This document shows, one piece after another, positions 27,545 through 38,233 of a stretch of DNA of 64,000 nt. The translations under genes were made by a program, and so were the position numbers. The notes beneath the pieces are model-generated. The model worked only from the letters and a program-made list of their open reading frames with translations, had not been told where the DNA came from and did no database searches. Every line of letters starts with the position of its first letter. The stretch's first letter is position 1. Source of the stretch: Cohnella faecalis (GTDB lineage Bacteria > Bacillota > Bacilli > Paenibacillales > Paenibacillaceae); contig NZ_QXJM01000039.1 in assembly GCF_003570905.1 (NCBI RefSeq), forward strand, positions 496,001 through 560,000, read 5' to 3'.

Positions 27545-29584
27545 ATGGGGCAGACGATCGGAGAACGGATGAACGAATGGATGGAGCGACGGTTTGTCGG
27601 CCGCCGCTTCGAATGCGACGTATTCGGTCAATTGCTTTCCGCCATCCATTCGAGAACCGAAAGAATCATTAACATAAGCGGTACGGCAGGAATGGGCAAA
27701 ACGACGCTGCTCGATCGCTACGAATCGCTTGCCCTCGCCCAAGGGGCTCATTCTTTGCGCATAGACATCGCGGAGACGGGGAGCGGCAGCGATCGGATAT
27801 GGCGAGCGGTCTTCGAAGGACTGGGGAGGAGCGCGGAGCAGGAAGCTCCGGCCAGCCTCGAAGCTTGCATAAGCGCGATTCATCGAAAATCCGAGAACGG
27901 AATGCTCGTACTATTCGTGGACAGCTATGAAAAAATCGGCAGCTCGGATCATTGGTTCCGCACCGCATTTTTACCGCGACTGCCTATGAATATGTTGATC
28001 GTCGTAGCCGGACGCTATTCGCTCGAAGGACCGTGGAGACATTCCCCCGCATGGAAACCGCTCATTATCCGGCTTCCGCTGACCGAATTGTCATACGAGG
28101 ATATTCACGGCTACTTGCAAGAGTCGGGAGAGACGGACGATGAAGCTATCGACGCCGTATGGTTTCGGACGCTCGGGCATCCGCTGTCGCTTTCGTTGCT
28201 GAACTCTTCTGACGGAGGCGATAAAGCGATGCAGCCGTTATTTTCGTTCGAGGATCGGCTGGAGGTGTGGCTGCGGGAAGCTCCGGAAGAAGAGCTTCGG
28301 CAGCTGCTGTTCGCCGCGTCGATAACCCGGTCTTTTCATCAGGAATGGCTCTCGGCACTGCTGGAAAAAGAAGTAGCTTCAACATGGTTCGAGAAGCTGT
28401 CGAAGCTGTCGTTCGTCTCGCGGGCAAGCGAGGGGTGGCAGCTGCACGAGAGGGTATGGGAAGCGATGCGCCGGACGTTCCGGGAACGCATGCCCGATAC
28501 GTTCGAGCGATATTGCGGCAAAGCCGTCGGCCGTTGTCTCGCAAAGATCGAAGAGGGGATAAGGCAAGGCAGGGATATCTCGCGGGAGTTCGCAGAAGCG
28601 CTTCGCTTCGCGGGAAATCCGATTATGCGGGCTCACTATCGGCATGCCAGAGAATCCCGGCATTACATGGAGCCTGTCGATGCCGGCAATCGGGAGGAAG
28701 CGGCGGCGTATGCCGCTCGAAGAAGAGATGAGGCTCGGCCATGGACAGTTCGGTGCGCGGATTTGGAGAGCGGGGCTTTGTTTCGATATGACCTTACCGC
28801 AGAGGAAAGCCTTCTCCGGCTTAATGCCCTTCCGATTGACGAGCTGCTTGAAGAAAGCCCGGGAGCGCTGAAGCTTATTCGGAACGCTGCCGGTATCGTC
28901 GTCGGTTTGACGGCGCTTATTCCAATTCACGAGGGAACGATTGATTATTTGATGCGCGCACCGCTATCGCGAGCTTATTTCCAGTCGTTGTCGCCCGTAC
29001 GGCGACAAGAGCTGCGGGTCGCGCCGGAGCAATCCTCCGGGGTATTCGTCTATTCGATCGACGTGGACAATCTCGAAGACGAGGAGCTTCGCGGCGATAT
29101 TATTCCGATTTTGTTCGAGCCTTTGCTGGCGGGAAGCTTGCTCGTCCAGTCTCCGCCTCCGCTGCCGTATTTCGCGCAAGCCTGCGAAAGCCTCGGATTC
29201 GAGGAAACGCCGGGTGCGCGGCATACGGGGTACGGGGATGAAAAAGTCGCTTTGACTTATGCTCTGGATACGAGAAAGAGCAGGTTGCCGTCGTACTTGC
29301 GGCGGATGATCTCCGATTCCGGAAGCCTCGCGACGGCAGAAACGATGTCCGATCAATCGACTATCTCGCAGTTGCCCGAACGACTTACAGCGCGCGAACA
29401 AGAAGTGGCCGCGCTGCTTACGCAAGGATTTACAAACCCGGAAATCGCCGCTCGCCTCTATGTCAGCGAAGCCGCGGTCAAAAAACACGTCAACGCCATG
29501 CTGTCCAAGTTCAATTTGAAAAATCGCACTCAGCTTGCCAAGCTAATTCTGGACGGAGGCTCACCCGACCCATTCCCGTCTTAA
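27545..29584 (+). CDS. LuxR-family regulator with N-terminal STAND-type ATPase
   Basis: 679 residues: N-terminal NTPase (Walker [15 protein letters not shown] at about residue 40; Walker [13 protein letters not shown] at about 120), a long helical middle with no clear repeats, and a C-terminal LuxR/GerE helix-turn-helix ([20 protein letters not shown]...[17 protein letters not shown], about 615-670). This is the MalT/LAL plan, in which ligand and ATP drive oligomerisation and activation of target promoters. Target and ligand are unknown. Its end overlaps the convergent SNF2 gene by 24 bp. It is divergent from ilvB. Confidence 0.85.
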   Translation: MGQTIGERMNEWMERRFVGRRFECDVFGQLLSAIHSRTERIINISGTAGMGKTTLLDRYESLALAQGAHSLRIDIAETGSGSDRIWRAVFEGLGRSAEQEAPASLEACISAIHRKSENGMLVLFVDSYEKIGSSDHWFRTAFLPRLPMNMLIVVAGRYSLEGPWRHSPAWKPLIIRLPLTELSYEDIHGYLQESGETDDEAIDAVWFRTLGHPLSLSLLNSSDGGDKAMQPLFSFEDRLEVWLREAPEEELRQLLFAASITRSFHQEWLSALLEKEVASTWFEKLSKLSFVSRASEGWQLHERVWEAMRRTFRERMPDTFERYCGKAVGRCLAKIEEGIRQGRDISREFAEALRFAGNPIMRAHYRHARESRHYMEPVDAGNREEAAAYAARRRDEARPWTVRCADLESGALFRYDLTAEESLLRLNALPIDELLEESPGALKLIRNAAGIVVGLTALIPIHEGTIDYLMRAPLSRAYFQSLSPVRRQELRVAPEQSSGVFVYSIDVDNLEDEELRGDIIPILFEPLLAGSLLVQSPPPLPYFAQACESLGFEETPGARHTGYGDEKVALTYALDTRKSRLPSYLRRMISDSGSLATAETMSDQSTISQLPERLTAREQEVAALLTQGFTNPEIAARLYVSEAAVKKHVNAMLSKFNLKNRTQLAKLILDGGSPDPFPS

Positions 29585-32536
29585 GGTGAACAAATCTTTC
29601 AAGGCTTCCGTGGACAGCTCGGTAATCCAGCCTTCGGAGCTGGAGATGACATTGTCGCTAAGCTGCTGCTTGCTTTCCAGCATTTCGTCGATGCGCTCTT
29701 CAAGCGTGCCGAGGGAGATGAATTTGTGCACTTGCACGTCGCGCGTCTGCCCCATTCGGTAAGCGCGGTCCGTCGCCTGGTTCTCAACGGCCGGATTCCA
29801 CCAACGATCAAAGTGGAACACATGATTGGCTGCCGTCAGGTTGAGGCCGACTCCGCCTGCCTTGAGCGACAGAATAAAGACGGAAGGCTGCTCGTCGTCC
29901 GGAAGGTCTCGGGCCTGGAACTGCTCGATCATCCGATCCCGGGCGGATTTGGACGTGCTTCCGTTCAGATAGAGGACGCGCTCTCCGAGCTCTTGCTGGA
30001 GTACCCGTTGCAGCATTTCCCCCATGCCGACATACTGCGTGAAAATAAGGCAGCGGTCGCCTTCCTCGCGAAGCTCCCTCACCATGGCGAGAAGCCGCTC
30101 CAGCTTGGAGGAACGCCCGACGAGAGGCTCGGCATCGATCCAGCCGTCTGCATTCGCCGAAAGAGGCTCTTTCGTCAAAAGGATCGGGTGGTCGCATAGC
30201 TGCTTTAGCTGGGTGAGCGCCGCAAGGATGGCTCCCTTGCGCTCAATGCCTTCGAGCTTCTGCATTTTCTCCATTAGCTGATTGACGGTTTGGTCATACA
30301 GCGCGCCTTGCTCGGCGGTGAGATGAACGTAGGTTTTCATCTCGTTCTTATCCGGCAGATCGAGCTGTATGGAAGGGTCCTTCTTCTTGCGTCGAAGCAT
30401 AAATGGCTTGACGAGCTTCTGCAAATCGGCTGTCGCCCGTTCGTCCCGTTCCTTCTCGATAGCATTGCCGAACCGTTCTTGGAAAGACCGCGAGCTGCCC
30501 AAATAACCGGGCGTTATAAAGTCGTAGATGGACCATAGCTCCGACAAACGATTCTCGATCGGGGTGCCGGTAAGCGCGACGCGGTGCCGGGCCGGAAAGC
30601 TGCGAACGGCGGCCGATTGCTTCGTTTGGGCGTTTTTGATATTTTGCGCTTCATCCAAACAGATCGCAGCCCATGTGAATTCCTTGAGCGTGTCTTGATC
30701 CAGGGCGGCGGTCGCGTAGGAAGTAAGAACGACGTCTGCATTTCGCACTTCCGCATAGAAGTCGTCGCCTGCAAGTCTGCGGCTTCCGTAATGAAGCAGG
30801 ACGTCCAGCGACGGAGCGAATCGGCTCAGCTCCTTCTGCCAATTGCCCAGAACGGAAGTCGGGCAAACGATAAGAGAAGGGCTACGAACATTTTTGCTCG
30901 TCCCAGTGTGCTTGTCCGCGTCTTCCTTCAGATGCAGGAGATAGGCGATTAATTGCACCGTTTTGCCGAGTCCCATGTCGTCGGCCAGACAAGCGCCGAG
31001 TCCGAATCGCCGCAGGAAGGCGAGCCATGCGAAGCCGTCGCGCTGATAGGCGCGAAGCTCGGCCCGCAGACCGGAGGGCGCCTCCAGCTTCGGCCAGTCC
31101 GATTGTTGGCCGAGCTGCCCGATTAGCTTGACCAGATGCTCGTTGAGCTCGATCTCCAGCCGGATGCGCTCCGAATCCTCCTCCTCGGAAAGCTGATTCG
31201 ATTGTCCGCCTTCATCGCCGTCCTCGCCTCCAAGCAGGTGCAGCTGAAGAACATCTTGGAAGGATAGACCTTGCGATTTATCCATCCGGCCCATCGCTTT
31301 CCGGATTTGTGCGAGCAAAGCGGGATCGAGAGAAATCCATTGCCCGCGAAAGCGAACTAGCCGCTCGTTGCGGGCAACGAGCGCTGCGAACTCGGCCTCG
31401 GATAGATCGGCATCGCCGATGGCGATTCGCCAATCGAAATCGACGATCGAATCGAGACCGAACAGCGAGCCGCCCGCTTTGCCGCCCGCACCGGAGTTGA
31501 TCTTGGCGCGCAGCCGGGGCTTTTTCCGGCGGGCGGCTTCCCACCAAGCGGGGAGAAGCACTTGCCAGCCCGCTTCGAGCAGGCGATTGCTGTCCGAAGT
31601 TAGGAACTTCCAGGCGGCTTCATCCTCCAGCGGACCGTTCAGTACGTCTTCGCGTCCGCCGGCGAACCGTTCGGCGGGCAGACAAGCATGCAAGCGTTCC
31701 AGCCAACTCGCGGAACGCTCGCGCACAAGCGCGGTCCAAGAGCTGGGCCACGAGCCGAACGCCTCGCCATTCTCGGACAGCCGCACGGCGGCGATCGCCG
31801 CTTCGTCCAGCTTGTCCTGAAGAATGAGCCGAAGCCCCCATGCAGGCTCGTCCTCGCCGAACTCATCCGGCTCCAGCAATTGCAGAACCGGCCGGAACGG
31901 CGCAATGTCGGCCTTCCAGCCGACCGCCACCAGCCAAGCCTCGGAATCCAATCCGGCCGAGTCTCCCTTTGTAAAGAGCAGGGGATATTCTCTGCGCAAA
32001 TCCGCCGACGTCGCTTCCGTTCCGTAATGGCGGGCGAAGACGGCTGCGGAAAACGCCGCGCGCATACCGTCTTCCAGCGCCAAGCTTTCCGCCGAGCCCT
32101 CGCTCGGCGCGTCCAATGCCGCCTTCTCCAGCGGCTCCAACGCCTCGACATCCCAAGTCCATTGAAGCTTGCCGATCCTGTACGCGTCGAAGCTCGGCAA
32201 AAACCGCTTCTCCTCGATGCACCGGGCAAGCGCGGGGGCCGCCTTCACCAATCGTTCGGCAAAGCCGCTCCACTTCCATTCGACATGCCGCAGCAGCTTG
32301 CGGTCCGCGAAAAAAGAGATGACTTGCTCGGAGGGAAGCGAGACGAGCTCAAAATCTTGAACGCTCTGTATCGCAAGCTCAGTGCCGTAGAAGGAAGGCT
32401 CGTGCCAAGCAAAAAGACGCTGCTTCAAATAGAGGCCCGTCAAGTAGTGATGCTCGCTAAGAGAGCCGAAAATAAGCGCATCCCCGTGCTCGGTCAAGCT
32501 GATCTGAATCGTAATCGTATCTGTAATGCCGTTCAT
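29561..32536 (-). CDS. SNF2/Rad54-family DNA translocase-helicase
   Basis: 991 residues. Residues about 1-480 form the bacterial SNF2-associated region. The SNF2 ATPase follows: motif I DDMGLGKTVQLIAYL, II CLDEAQNIKN, III ALTGTPIENRLSELW, then the C-terminal RecA lobe with LIFTQYVGMGEML, LSLKAGGVGLNLTAANHV and ATDRAYRMGQ. It would translocate on duplex DNA; its cellular role in Firmicutes is unclear. ATG 32536 overlaps the stop of the SWIM gene (ATGA), a common bacterial pairing. Confidence 0.92.
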   Translation of the reverse strand: MNGITDTITIQISLTEHGDALIFGSLSEHHYLTGLYLKQRLFAWHEPSFYGTELAIQSVQDFELVSLPSEQVISFFADRKLLRHVEWKWSGFAERLVKAAPALARCIEEKRFLPSFDAYRIGKLQWTWDVEALEPLEKAALDAPSEGSAESLALEDGMRAAFSAAVFARHYGTEATSADLRREYPLLFTKGDSAGLDSEAWLVAVGWKADIAPFRPVLQLLEPDEFGEDEPAWGLRLILQDKLDEAAIAAVRLSENGEAFGSWPSSWTALVRERSASWLERLHACLPAERFAGGREDVLNGPLEDEAAWKFLTSDSNRLLEAGWQVLLPAWWEAARRKKPRLRAKINSGAGGKAGGSLFGLDSIVDFDWRIAIGDADLSEAEFAALVARNERLVRFRGQWISLDPALLAQIRKAMGRMDKSQGLSFQDVLQLHLLGGEDGDEGGQSNQLSEEEDSERIRLEIELNEHLVKLIGQLGQQSDWPKLEAPSGLRAELRAYQRDGFAWLAFLRRFGLGACLADDMGLGKTVQLIAYLLHLKEDADKHTGTSKNVRSPSLIVCPTSVLGNWQKELSRFAPSLDVLLHYGSRRLAGDDFYAEVRNADVVLTSYATAALDQDTLKEFTWAAICLDEAQNIKNAQTKQSAAVRSFPARHRVALTGTPIENRLSELWSIYDFITPGYLGSSRSFQERFGNAIEKERDERATADLQKLVKPFMLRRKKKDPSIQLDLPDKNEMKTYVHLTAEQGALYDQTVNQLMEKMQKLEGIERKGAILAALTQLKQLCDHPILLTKEPLSANADGWIDAEPLVGRSSKLERLLAMVRELREEGDRCLIFTQYVGMGEMLQRVLQQELGERVLYLNGSTSKSARDRMIEQFQARDLPDDEQPSVFILSLKAGGVGLNLTAANHVFHFDRWWNPAVENQATDRAYRMGQTRDVQVHKFISLGTLEERIDEMLESKQQLSDNVISSSEGWITELSTEALKDLFTLRREWVG

Positions 32537-34163
32537 GGCAGTAGCTTTCCTTTCCGCAGTTCCTCTTGAAGCGCGCGCAGCCGGCTATGGCGTTCCACGA
32601 ACATTTCGAAAAATTCGACCCAGCGCGCCTCCTGCTTCATTTTTTTATACAATTTGGCCAACCGCTTAAGCAGCTTTACGGCTGCTTTGTAGCTGTCTCT
32701 GTTTTTGAGAAGCACATATCTTTCGACCGCTTGGTGATAGAACGGAAGAAGCAGCTCCGGCGCGTTCTTCTCAAGCGGCTGCAGCTCGGTAGCGCGATGG
32801 TCCAACGGCTCGCTGCCCGTGCTTAGCTGATAGTCCATCCATTGATCCCATTTTCCGTATGCGAGCAGTTGCTCTTCATAAATATAGGCGGAATAAGGAA
32901 GCATGTTGCCTAGAGAGTCCCACATTTTCGGCTCCGCATCGGGCTTGTGCCGGAGAACGGTCTCCCAGAAGGAGTAATAACGCTCCAGTCCTCCGCGCCG
33001 GCGCGGAGTTAGCAAGGGGCCGGTTTCGGTCAGCCAATCGGCCAAGCGAGACCATTGCTCCATTTTCGTCAATTCGGTATAGAACGCCATCAAGTCGTCG
33101 GGGTGGATATCGTTGTTTTTCGGAGTGCTTTTCATTAGCGTCCAAGCCTCTTGATCGTCGCCGAGGAAGAAGCGCATCCAGATCTGGGCCAATGTGAAAG
33201 AGTGTCTGGAAAGCGCGGAATCAAGCCCGGCTTCGGCAGCTTTCAAGTGCTGCAGTTCGTCTTCAAATCGCTTAGGGTTTTCGACGTTCGGATAGATCCA
33301 ATGCATCCATAATCCCGTATAGGCTGCCGGAAAATAGCTGTAAGCGTTTGGTGCCAGCATTCCCGCCCGGAGATACGCAGCCGTCTCGTCTACGAGGGCC
33401 AAAGCTCAGGCTCGTCGGTTATCGGCAGCTTTTTCGCGAACAAGCCGGCGGCAGCGTCCTGCAAATCGGTGGCGGCCAGTTGCGTGTAATAGCCCATATA
33501 CGAACTGAAAGAAGAAGGTTGAACTAGCGCAGGCTGCATCAGCTTCGCGAGTACGAAGAGGTGCGCATGCAAGGCGAAAAGCAGATCTTTGACGGGGGAA
33601 AGCGACGGCTCTATTCGGATGATAGCGGCCAAGGCGTTCTTGACATATTGATCGTTGCGGGTACTTGCGGCCATTGGAGCCACGCATAGCTCGAACAGGT
33701 CGTGCCACTCGGAAATTCGCATTTGAGGAATGCGAAGGGCGAGCTCGGCTATTTTGGCTTGCTCTTCCCGTTTTTTTGCGGCTAATTGAGTCGACTTGCT
33801 AATGGAAGGAGGAGCCTTTTTGGGCATGGCTTCCGTCTTGGCGTTGGCCAGCGCATGGACTGACCGGCCCTGGATGTCGACGTAGTCGAGAAGGACGGCC
33901 ACCATATGCTTGCAAGGTTTTCCGACCGGACAATTGCAGCGGCTCATCGTGAAAAGATCCAGATTCATCTCGACGCGGTAACGTTCCGTGCCCTCGACGA
34001 CCGCTCGGATCGTGCGGGAATCGGGCATTTCGAGATGACCTACTCGTCCTTGCTTATAATATTGAAACCCTCGCTTAAGGGTAACATCGTCGAATTGACC
34101 CGCCACATCCTGAAGCAGCAAGCTCCATTCGGAGTCATCCATGGCGTGCAGAGGTTTAATCAT
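32533..34163 (-). CDS. SWIM zinc-finger protein (one apparent frameshift)
   Basis: An N-terminal SWIM zinc finger (MSRCNCPVGKPCKHMVAVLL, about residues 73-92; CxCx(n)CxH) followed by a long helical region. The frame breaks at 33399-33400 (one C lost on the plus strand), joining DEPELW to ALVDETAAYLRAG; repaired length is 543 residues. SWIM domains bind DNA or proteins, and genes of this type sit next to SNF2 helicases in many bacteria, so the two probably work together. Array C lies upstream of its start, so its promoter is within or beside the first repeats. Confidence 0.85.
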
Positions 34164-34301
34164 CGTTTCGTCTCCCAGGAGATTTTCGTTATTCTATTAT
34201 TATATCACAGCGTTATTCGTATCAATCCGACCGGGGCCGAGCTGTCGAGCGGCTAACGAATTCATATTGCATGGCAAAAGGAGACTTGCACCCTTACGTG
34301 T

Positions 34302-35645
34302 AAAGGCTTATTGGTCTGGGCACGTGCGCATGGTGGATATAACCGTCTGTAGTTGGGCTAATTGGTCTGGGAACGTGCGCTTGTTGAGTATAACCGTCTG
34401 TAGTTGGGCTAATTGGTCTGGGAACGTGCGCTTGGTGGATATAACCGTCTGTAGTTGGGCTAATTGGTCTGGGAACGTGCGCTTGTTGAGTATAACCGTC
34501 TGTAGTTGGGCTAATTGGTCTGGGAACGTGCGCTTGTTGAGTATAACCGTCTGTAGTTGGGCTAATTGGTCTGGGAACGTGCGCTTGGTGGATATAACCG
34601 TCTGTAGTTGGGCTAATTGGTCTGGGAACGTGCGCTTGTTGAGTATAACCGTCTGTAGTTGGGCTAATTGGTCTGGGCACGTGCGCATGGTGAATATAAC
34701 CGGCTGCAGTTGGGCTAATTGGTCTGGGCACGTGCGCTTGGTGAAAATAACCGTCTGCAGTTGGGCTAATTGGTCTGGGAACGTGCGCTTGTTGAGTATA
34801 ACCGTCCGTAGTTGGGCTAATTGGTCTGGGCACGTGCGCATGGTGGATATAACCGTCTGTAGTTGGGCTGATTGGTCTGGGAACGTGCGCTTGGTGGGTA
34901 TAACCGGCTGTAGTTGGGCTAATTGGTCTGGGCACATGCGCTTGGTGGGTATAACCGGCTGTAGTTGGGCTAATTGGTCTGGGCACATGCGCTTGTTGGG
35001 TATAACCGTCTGCAGTTGGGCTAATTGGTCTGGGCACATGCGCTTGTTGGGTATAACCGTCTGCAGTTGGGCTAATTGGTCTGGGCACGTGCGCATGGCG
35101 GATATAACCGTCTGTAGTTGGGCTAATTGGTCTGGGAACGTGCGCTTGGTGGGTATAACCGGCTGTAGTTGGGCTAATTGGTCTGGGCACATGCGTTTGT
35201 TGGGTATAACCGTCTGCAGTTGGGCTAATTGGTCTGGGCACGTGCGCATGGCGGAAATAACCGTCTGTAGTTGGGCTAATTGGTCTGGGCACATGCGCTT
35301 GTTGGGTATAACCAGCTGCAGTTGGGCTAATTGGTCTGGGCACGTGCGCATGGCGGGTATAACCAGCTGCAGTTGGGCTAATTGGTCTGGGCACGTGCGC
35401 ATGGTGAAAATAACCGTCTGCAGTTGGGCTAATTGGTCTGGGCACATGGGCTTGTTGAGTATAACCGTCTGCAGTTGGGCTAATTGGTCTGGGAACGTGC
35501 GCATGGCGGATATAACCGTCTGCAGTTGGGCTAATTGGTCTGGGCACGTGCGCATGGCGGGTATAACCAGCTGCAGTTGGGCTAATTGGTCTGGGCACAT
35601 GCGCTTGGTGGGTATAACCGTCTGCAGTTGGGCTAGCTAGATCTG
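34302..35645. repeat. Array C: 26 tandem 51-bp repeats with perfect spacing
   Basis: TTGGTCTGGG starts at 34311 and recurs 26 times up to 35586: 25 intervals totalling 1275 bp, exactly 51 each. The constant part is TTGGGCTAATTGGTCTGGG and ATAACC; the variable part alternates between CATGGTGGAT-like and CTTGTTGAGT-like blocks. Many units contain the palindrome GCACGTGC. Frames across it are open on both strands, but the changes fall mostly at first and second codon positions, which argues against coding. It lies between the hflX terminator and the SWIM gene start. Confidence 0.95.
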
Positions 35646-35653
35646 ACTCATGT

Positions 35654-35687
35654 AAAAAGCCGCGACTCAAGTGCAAAGAGTCGCGGC
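35654..35687 (-). terminator. Terminator of hflX
   Basis: Perfect 10-bp stem GCCGCGACTC / GAGTCGCGGC with a 9-nt loop; on the minus strand it is followed by five T. Confidence 0.85.
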
Positions 35688-35702
35688 TTATTCATGTTCA
35701 AA

Positions 35703-36977
35703 TCAGCTTTCAATCAAAACGAAGGAGTCTCGGTATTTTTCGAAATCCGCCGCCTTGCATTCCAGCTTGAGCCTCGTGCCCTCAGGCTCGTAGGTTGTAG
35801 ACTGAACGTGGGCGTGCTCATTGAAGTAGGCAACCAGTCTCCCCTGATCGAAGGGGATAATGACTTCGCACTGGACGTAGTCGTTAAAGATGCGAGACCG
35901 GATCAGCTGCAGAAGCTCCGCGATCCCGGTTTGCTTCTTGGCGGACAGGTAGACGCCATCCTCCTGAATCTGCGGATAGTCACGATCCGTCAAGTCCAGC
36001 TTGTTGTAGGCGTAGATGGTCGGAATATGTTCGGCGCCGAGCTCCTTCAGCGTCGCTTCGGTGACGGCAGCGTGCTGCTTATGCTCCGGATTGGAATAGT
36101 CGATGACGTGAACGAGCAGATCGGCTTCGGCCACCTCCTCCAGCGTCGAACGGAAAGCCTTAACCAGATGATGGGGCAGCTGGCTGACGAATCCGACCGT
36201 ATCGGTGAGCAGGAACGATTTGCGATCGGGAAGCTCAATGCTTCGAACCGACGTTTCCAGCGTAGCGAACAGCATATCTTTGACCAGCACATGCTTGTTC
36301 GAGCCGGGATTGTACGTATCGACCATCACGTTCATCAAGCTCGATTTGCCCGCATTCGTATACCCGACGAGACAGACGACGGGAATGGCGTTCTTTCGCC
36401 GCTGCTTCCGCTGAATTTGCCGCGTGGCGACCAGCTTCTCCAGCTCGGACTGCAGCGCCGTTATTCGTTCTTCGATCCGCCGCCGGTCGAGCTCCAGCTT
36501 GGTTTCCCCGGCCCCTCTGTTCTTCAAGCCGGCCCCGCCGCCTTGGCGGCCAAGCGATTCGCGAAGACCGACCAGTCGAGGAAGCATATATTGGAGCTGG
36601 GCGACCTCCACTTGAAGCTGCGCTTCCCTCGTCTGCGCACGCTCGGCAAAAATATCAAGGATCAAGATCGTCCGGTCGATTACCTTCCTCTGCAGCTTCG
36701 CCTCCAGATTGCGAATTTGCGAAGGCGAGAGCTCGTCGTTGAAAATAACGAAGACAGAAGCCTCGTGAGCTTCGAGCAGCGTCGACAATTCCTCAAGCTT
36801 GCCCGTTCCGATGTAGTGAGAAGGGTTCACGCGATTCGCTTTCTGGCTGAGCGAGTCCACGATCTCCACGTCGCACGCGGCTGCAAGGTTGCGGAGCTCC
36901 TCCATCGAGTAGTCGAAGTCGGGCTTGCTGTGCAGCTCGACTCCGACGATTATCGCTTTTTGTTGCGTTTGTTCCAT
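35703..36977 (-). CDS. hflX: Ribosome-associated GTPase HflX
   Basis: 424 residues. N-terminal HflX domain (IVDSLSQKANRVNPSHYIGTGKLEEL), the glycine-rich linker GRQGGGAGLKNRGAGETKLE, then the GTPase domain: G1 GYTNAGKSS, G3 DTVGF, G4 NKLD. HflX splits stalled or heat-damaged ribosomes. ATG 36977 follows GGGAGGT. It is monocistronic, ending in a strong terminator next to array C. Confidence 0.96.
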   Translation of the reverse strand: MEQTQQKAIIVGVELHSKPDFDYSMEELRNLAAACDVEIVDSLSQKANRVNPSHYIGTGKLEELSTLLEAHEASVFVIFNDELSPSQIRNLEAKLQRKVIDRTILILDIFAERAQTREAQLQVEVAQLQYMLPRLVGLRESLGRQGGGAGLKNRGAGETKLELDRRRIEERITALQSELEKLVATRQIQRKQRRKNAIPVVCLVGYTNAGKSSLMNVMVDTYNPGSNKHVLVKDMLFATLETSVRSIELPDRKSFLLTDTVGFVSQLPHHLVKAFRSTLEEVAEADLLVHVIDYSNPEHKQHAAVTEATLKELGAEHIPTIYAYNKLDLTDRDYPQIQEDGVYLSAKKQTGIAELLQLIRSRIFNDYVQCEVIIPFDQGRLVAYFNEHAHVQSTTYEPEGTRLKLECKAADFEKYRDSFVLIES

Positions 36978-37239
36978 TTTTCATCGACCTCCCGGGGTAA
37001 AAAACAAAATAAAAAACACAGGCTGCTCTGCCTGTGCCTACGGTATCGTTAGAGGATGACGGAAAAATCCGCAAGGAAACGCGCAATTTCTAAAGGAAAC
37101 GCGAAAAAGGACATCGAGTAGAAATCCGCGCCGACCGTGAAGACAGCCGACTGTTCGCGTAAATGAATATAGGGTCACCTTTAAAAATAGACAGACCATT
37201 CCTGAGTCCCCTGCATGCAGGCAGAGCTTTTGGCGCTAT

Positions 37240-37422
37240 TTAGTTAGCGGGCGCAAAAGAGCGAACTCGGATATAGTCTATGATACGTAACCCTCCGTTC
37301 CTTGTAAGTAAGCTGAGTGTACCACGGGAGTCGATCTTGATGCAAATGATGGTTTTTGCACCCGCGGCTTCCAATTCGTCTTCCCGAATAGCGGGATGTC
37401 CATGTGCTACAATAGGGTACAA
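37240..37422 (-). CDS. Possible small protein (weak)
   Basis: A 60-residue frame with a plausible composition (KTIICIKIDSRGTLSLLTR) but only a TTG start with no ribosome site, and its 5' end covers the putative IclR operator at 37382. I see no family. The gap 36978-37450 otherwise holds a direct repeat AAGGAAACGCG (near 37074 and 37100) and the palindrome CCTGCATGCAGG near 37210, with no clear gene. Confidence 0.2.
   Translation of the reverse strand: MYPIVAHGHPAIREDELEAAGAKTIICIKIDSRGTLSLLTRNGGLRIIDYIRVRSFAPAN
37382..37396. promoter_or_regulatory. Putative IclR operator upstream of its gene
   Basis: Inverted repeat TCCCG-AATAG-CGGGA, 55 bp before the iclR-type start codon. The identical 15-mer recurs at 38234-38248. 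Confidence 0.55.
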
Positions 37423-37450
37423 AAAGAGTTAATCGGCGGGGAGGGAAGGT

Positions 37451-38230
37451 ATGTCCGGCGTTATTTCGAAGGCGATTCAGATGCTCGATCTCCTTGTTCC
37501 GCAAGGCATCGAAAAAGAGATGAGCATGACGGAGATGAGCCGGGAGCTGGGATGGCCGGTTCAGAGCGTTCACCGAATACTGAAGTCGCTTGCCGAGCAC
37601 GGCTTCGTCACCCAGAACGCCAAGACGAAGAAGTACAAGCTGGGGCTTTCTCTTATGAAATACGGCTTTTTGATGCACGACAGCTTGATGCTAAGGTCGG
37701 TCGCCAGACCTTTCATGGAGCAACTGGTCGAAAAGACGGGTGAAACGGTCTACCTCGCGACGAGAGAAAATGCGGAAGGCGTCTATATCGACAGCATAGA
37801 CTCGCCGCAAATTTTGAAAATATCGGAGCCGATCGGACTGCGTTTGCCTCTGTTCATTGGTGCCTCAAACCGGGTTATTCTGGCTTATTTGCCGAAGAAA
37901 ACGAGGGAAGCTCTTCTCTCAGCGGCCGACTGGACATCCGTTCCTTCGCTTAAGTCTCTGACGCGCGAATATATCGAGTCGGAGATGGAGCTTATCCAAG
38001 CTCAAGGCTATGCTATAACGACAGGGGAAGCGACAAGCGAGACGACGGGGATCGGAGCGCCTATATTTTCGTACGAGAATACCGTAATCGGATCGCTCAA
38101 TTGCGCCGGTCCGTCAAGCCGGTTTACCCCTGAGAACATTGAAAAATACAGCTGCTACACGAAAAAGTATGCGGATTTGATCTCGGCCGAGCTAGGTTTC
38201 CGGAATCGCGCGAGGTTGAATTTTTATTGA
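37451..38230 (+). CDS. IclR-family transcriptional regulator
   Basis: 259 residues. N-terminal winged helix (AIQMLDLLV... PVQSVHRILKSLAEHGFV, about 8-60) and C-terminal IclR effector domain (RPFMEQLVEKTGETVYLATR; LRLPLFIGASNRVILAYLP; GEATSETTGIGAPIFSYE). Such regulators respond to small carboxylates or aromatics. ATG 37451 follows GGGGAGGGAAGG. The flanking 15-bp palindromes suggest autoregulation and control of the next gene (inference). Confidence 0.92.
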   Translation: MSGVISKAIQMLDLLVPQGIEKEMSMTEMSRELGWPVQSVHRILKSLAEHGFVTQNAKTKKYKLGLSLMKYGFLMHDSLMLRSVARPFMEQLVEKTGETVYLATRENAEGVYIDSIDSPQILKISEPIGLRLPLFIGASNRVILAYLPKKTREALLSAADWTSVPSLKSLTREYIESEMELIQAQGYAITTGEATSETTGIGAPIFSYENTVIGSLNCAGPSSRFTPENIEKYSCYTKKYADLISAELGFRNRARLNFY

Positions 38231-38233
38231 TTA

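Noticed and set aside
34294-35676. Three long overlapping frames (plus and minus) over array C as genes
   Set aside because: They cover the same DNA on both strands, have no start signals, and variation does not favour third codon positions.
35694-37052. 452-codon plus-strand frame opposite hflX
   Set aside because: Antisense to a clear HflX with all GTPase motifs.
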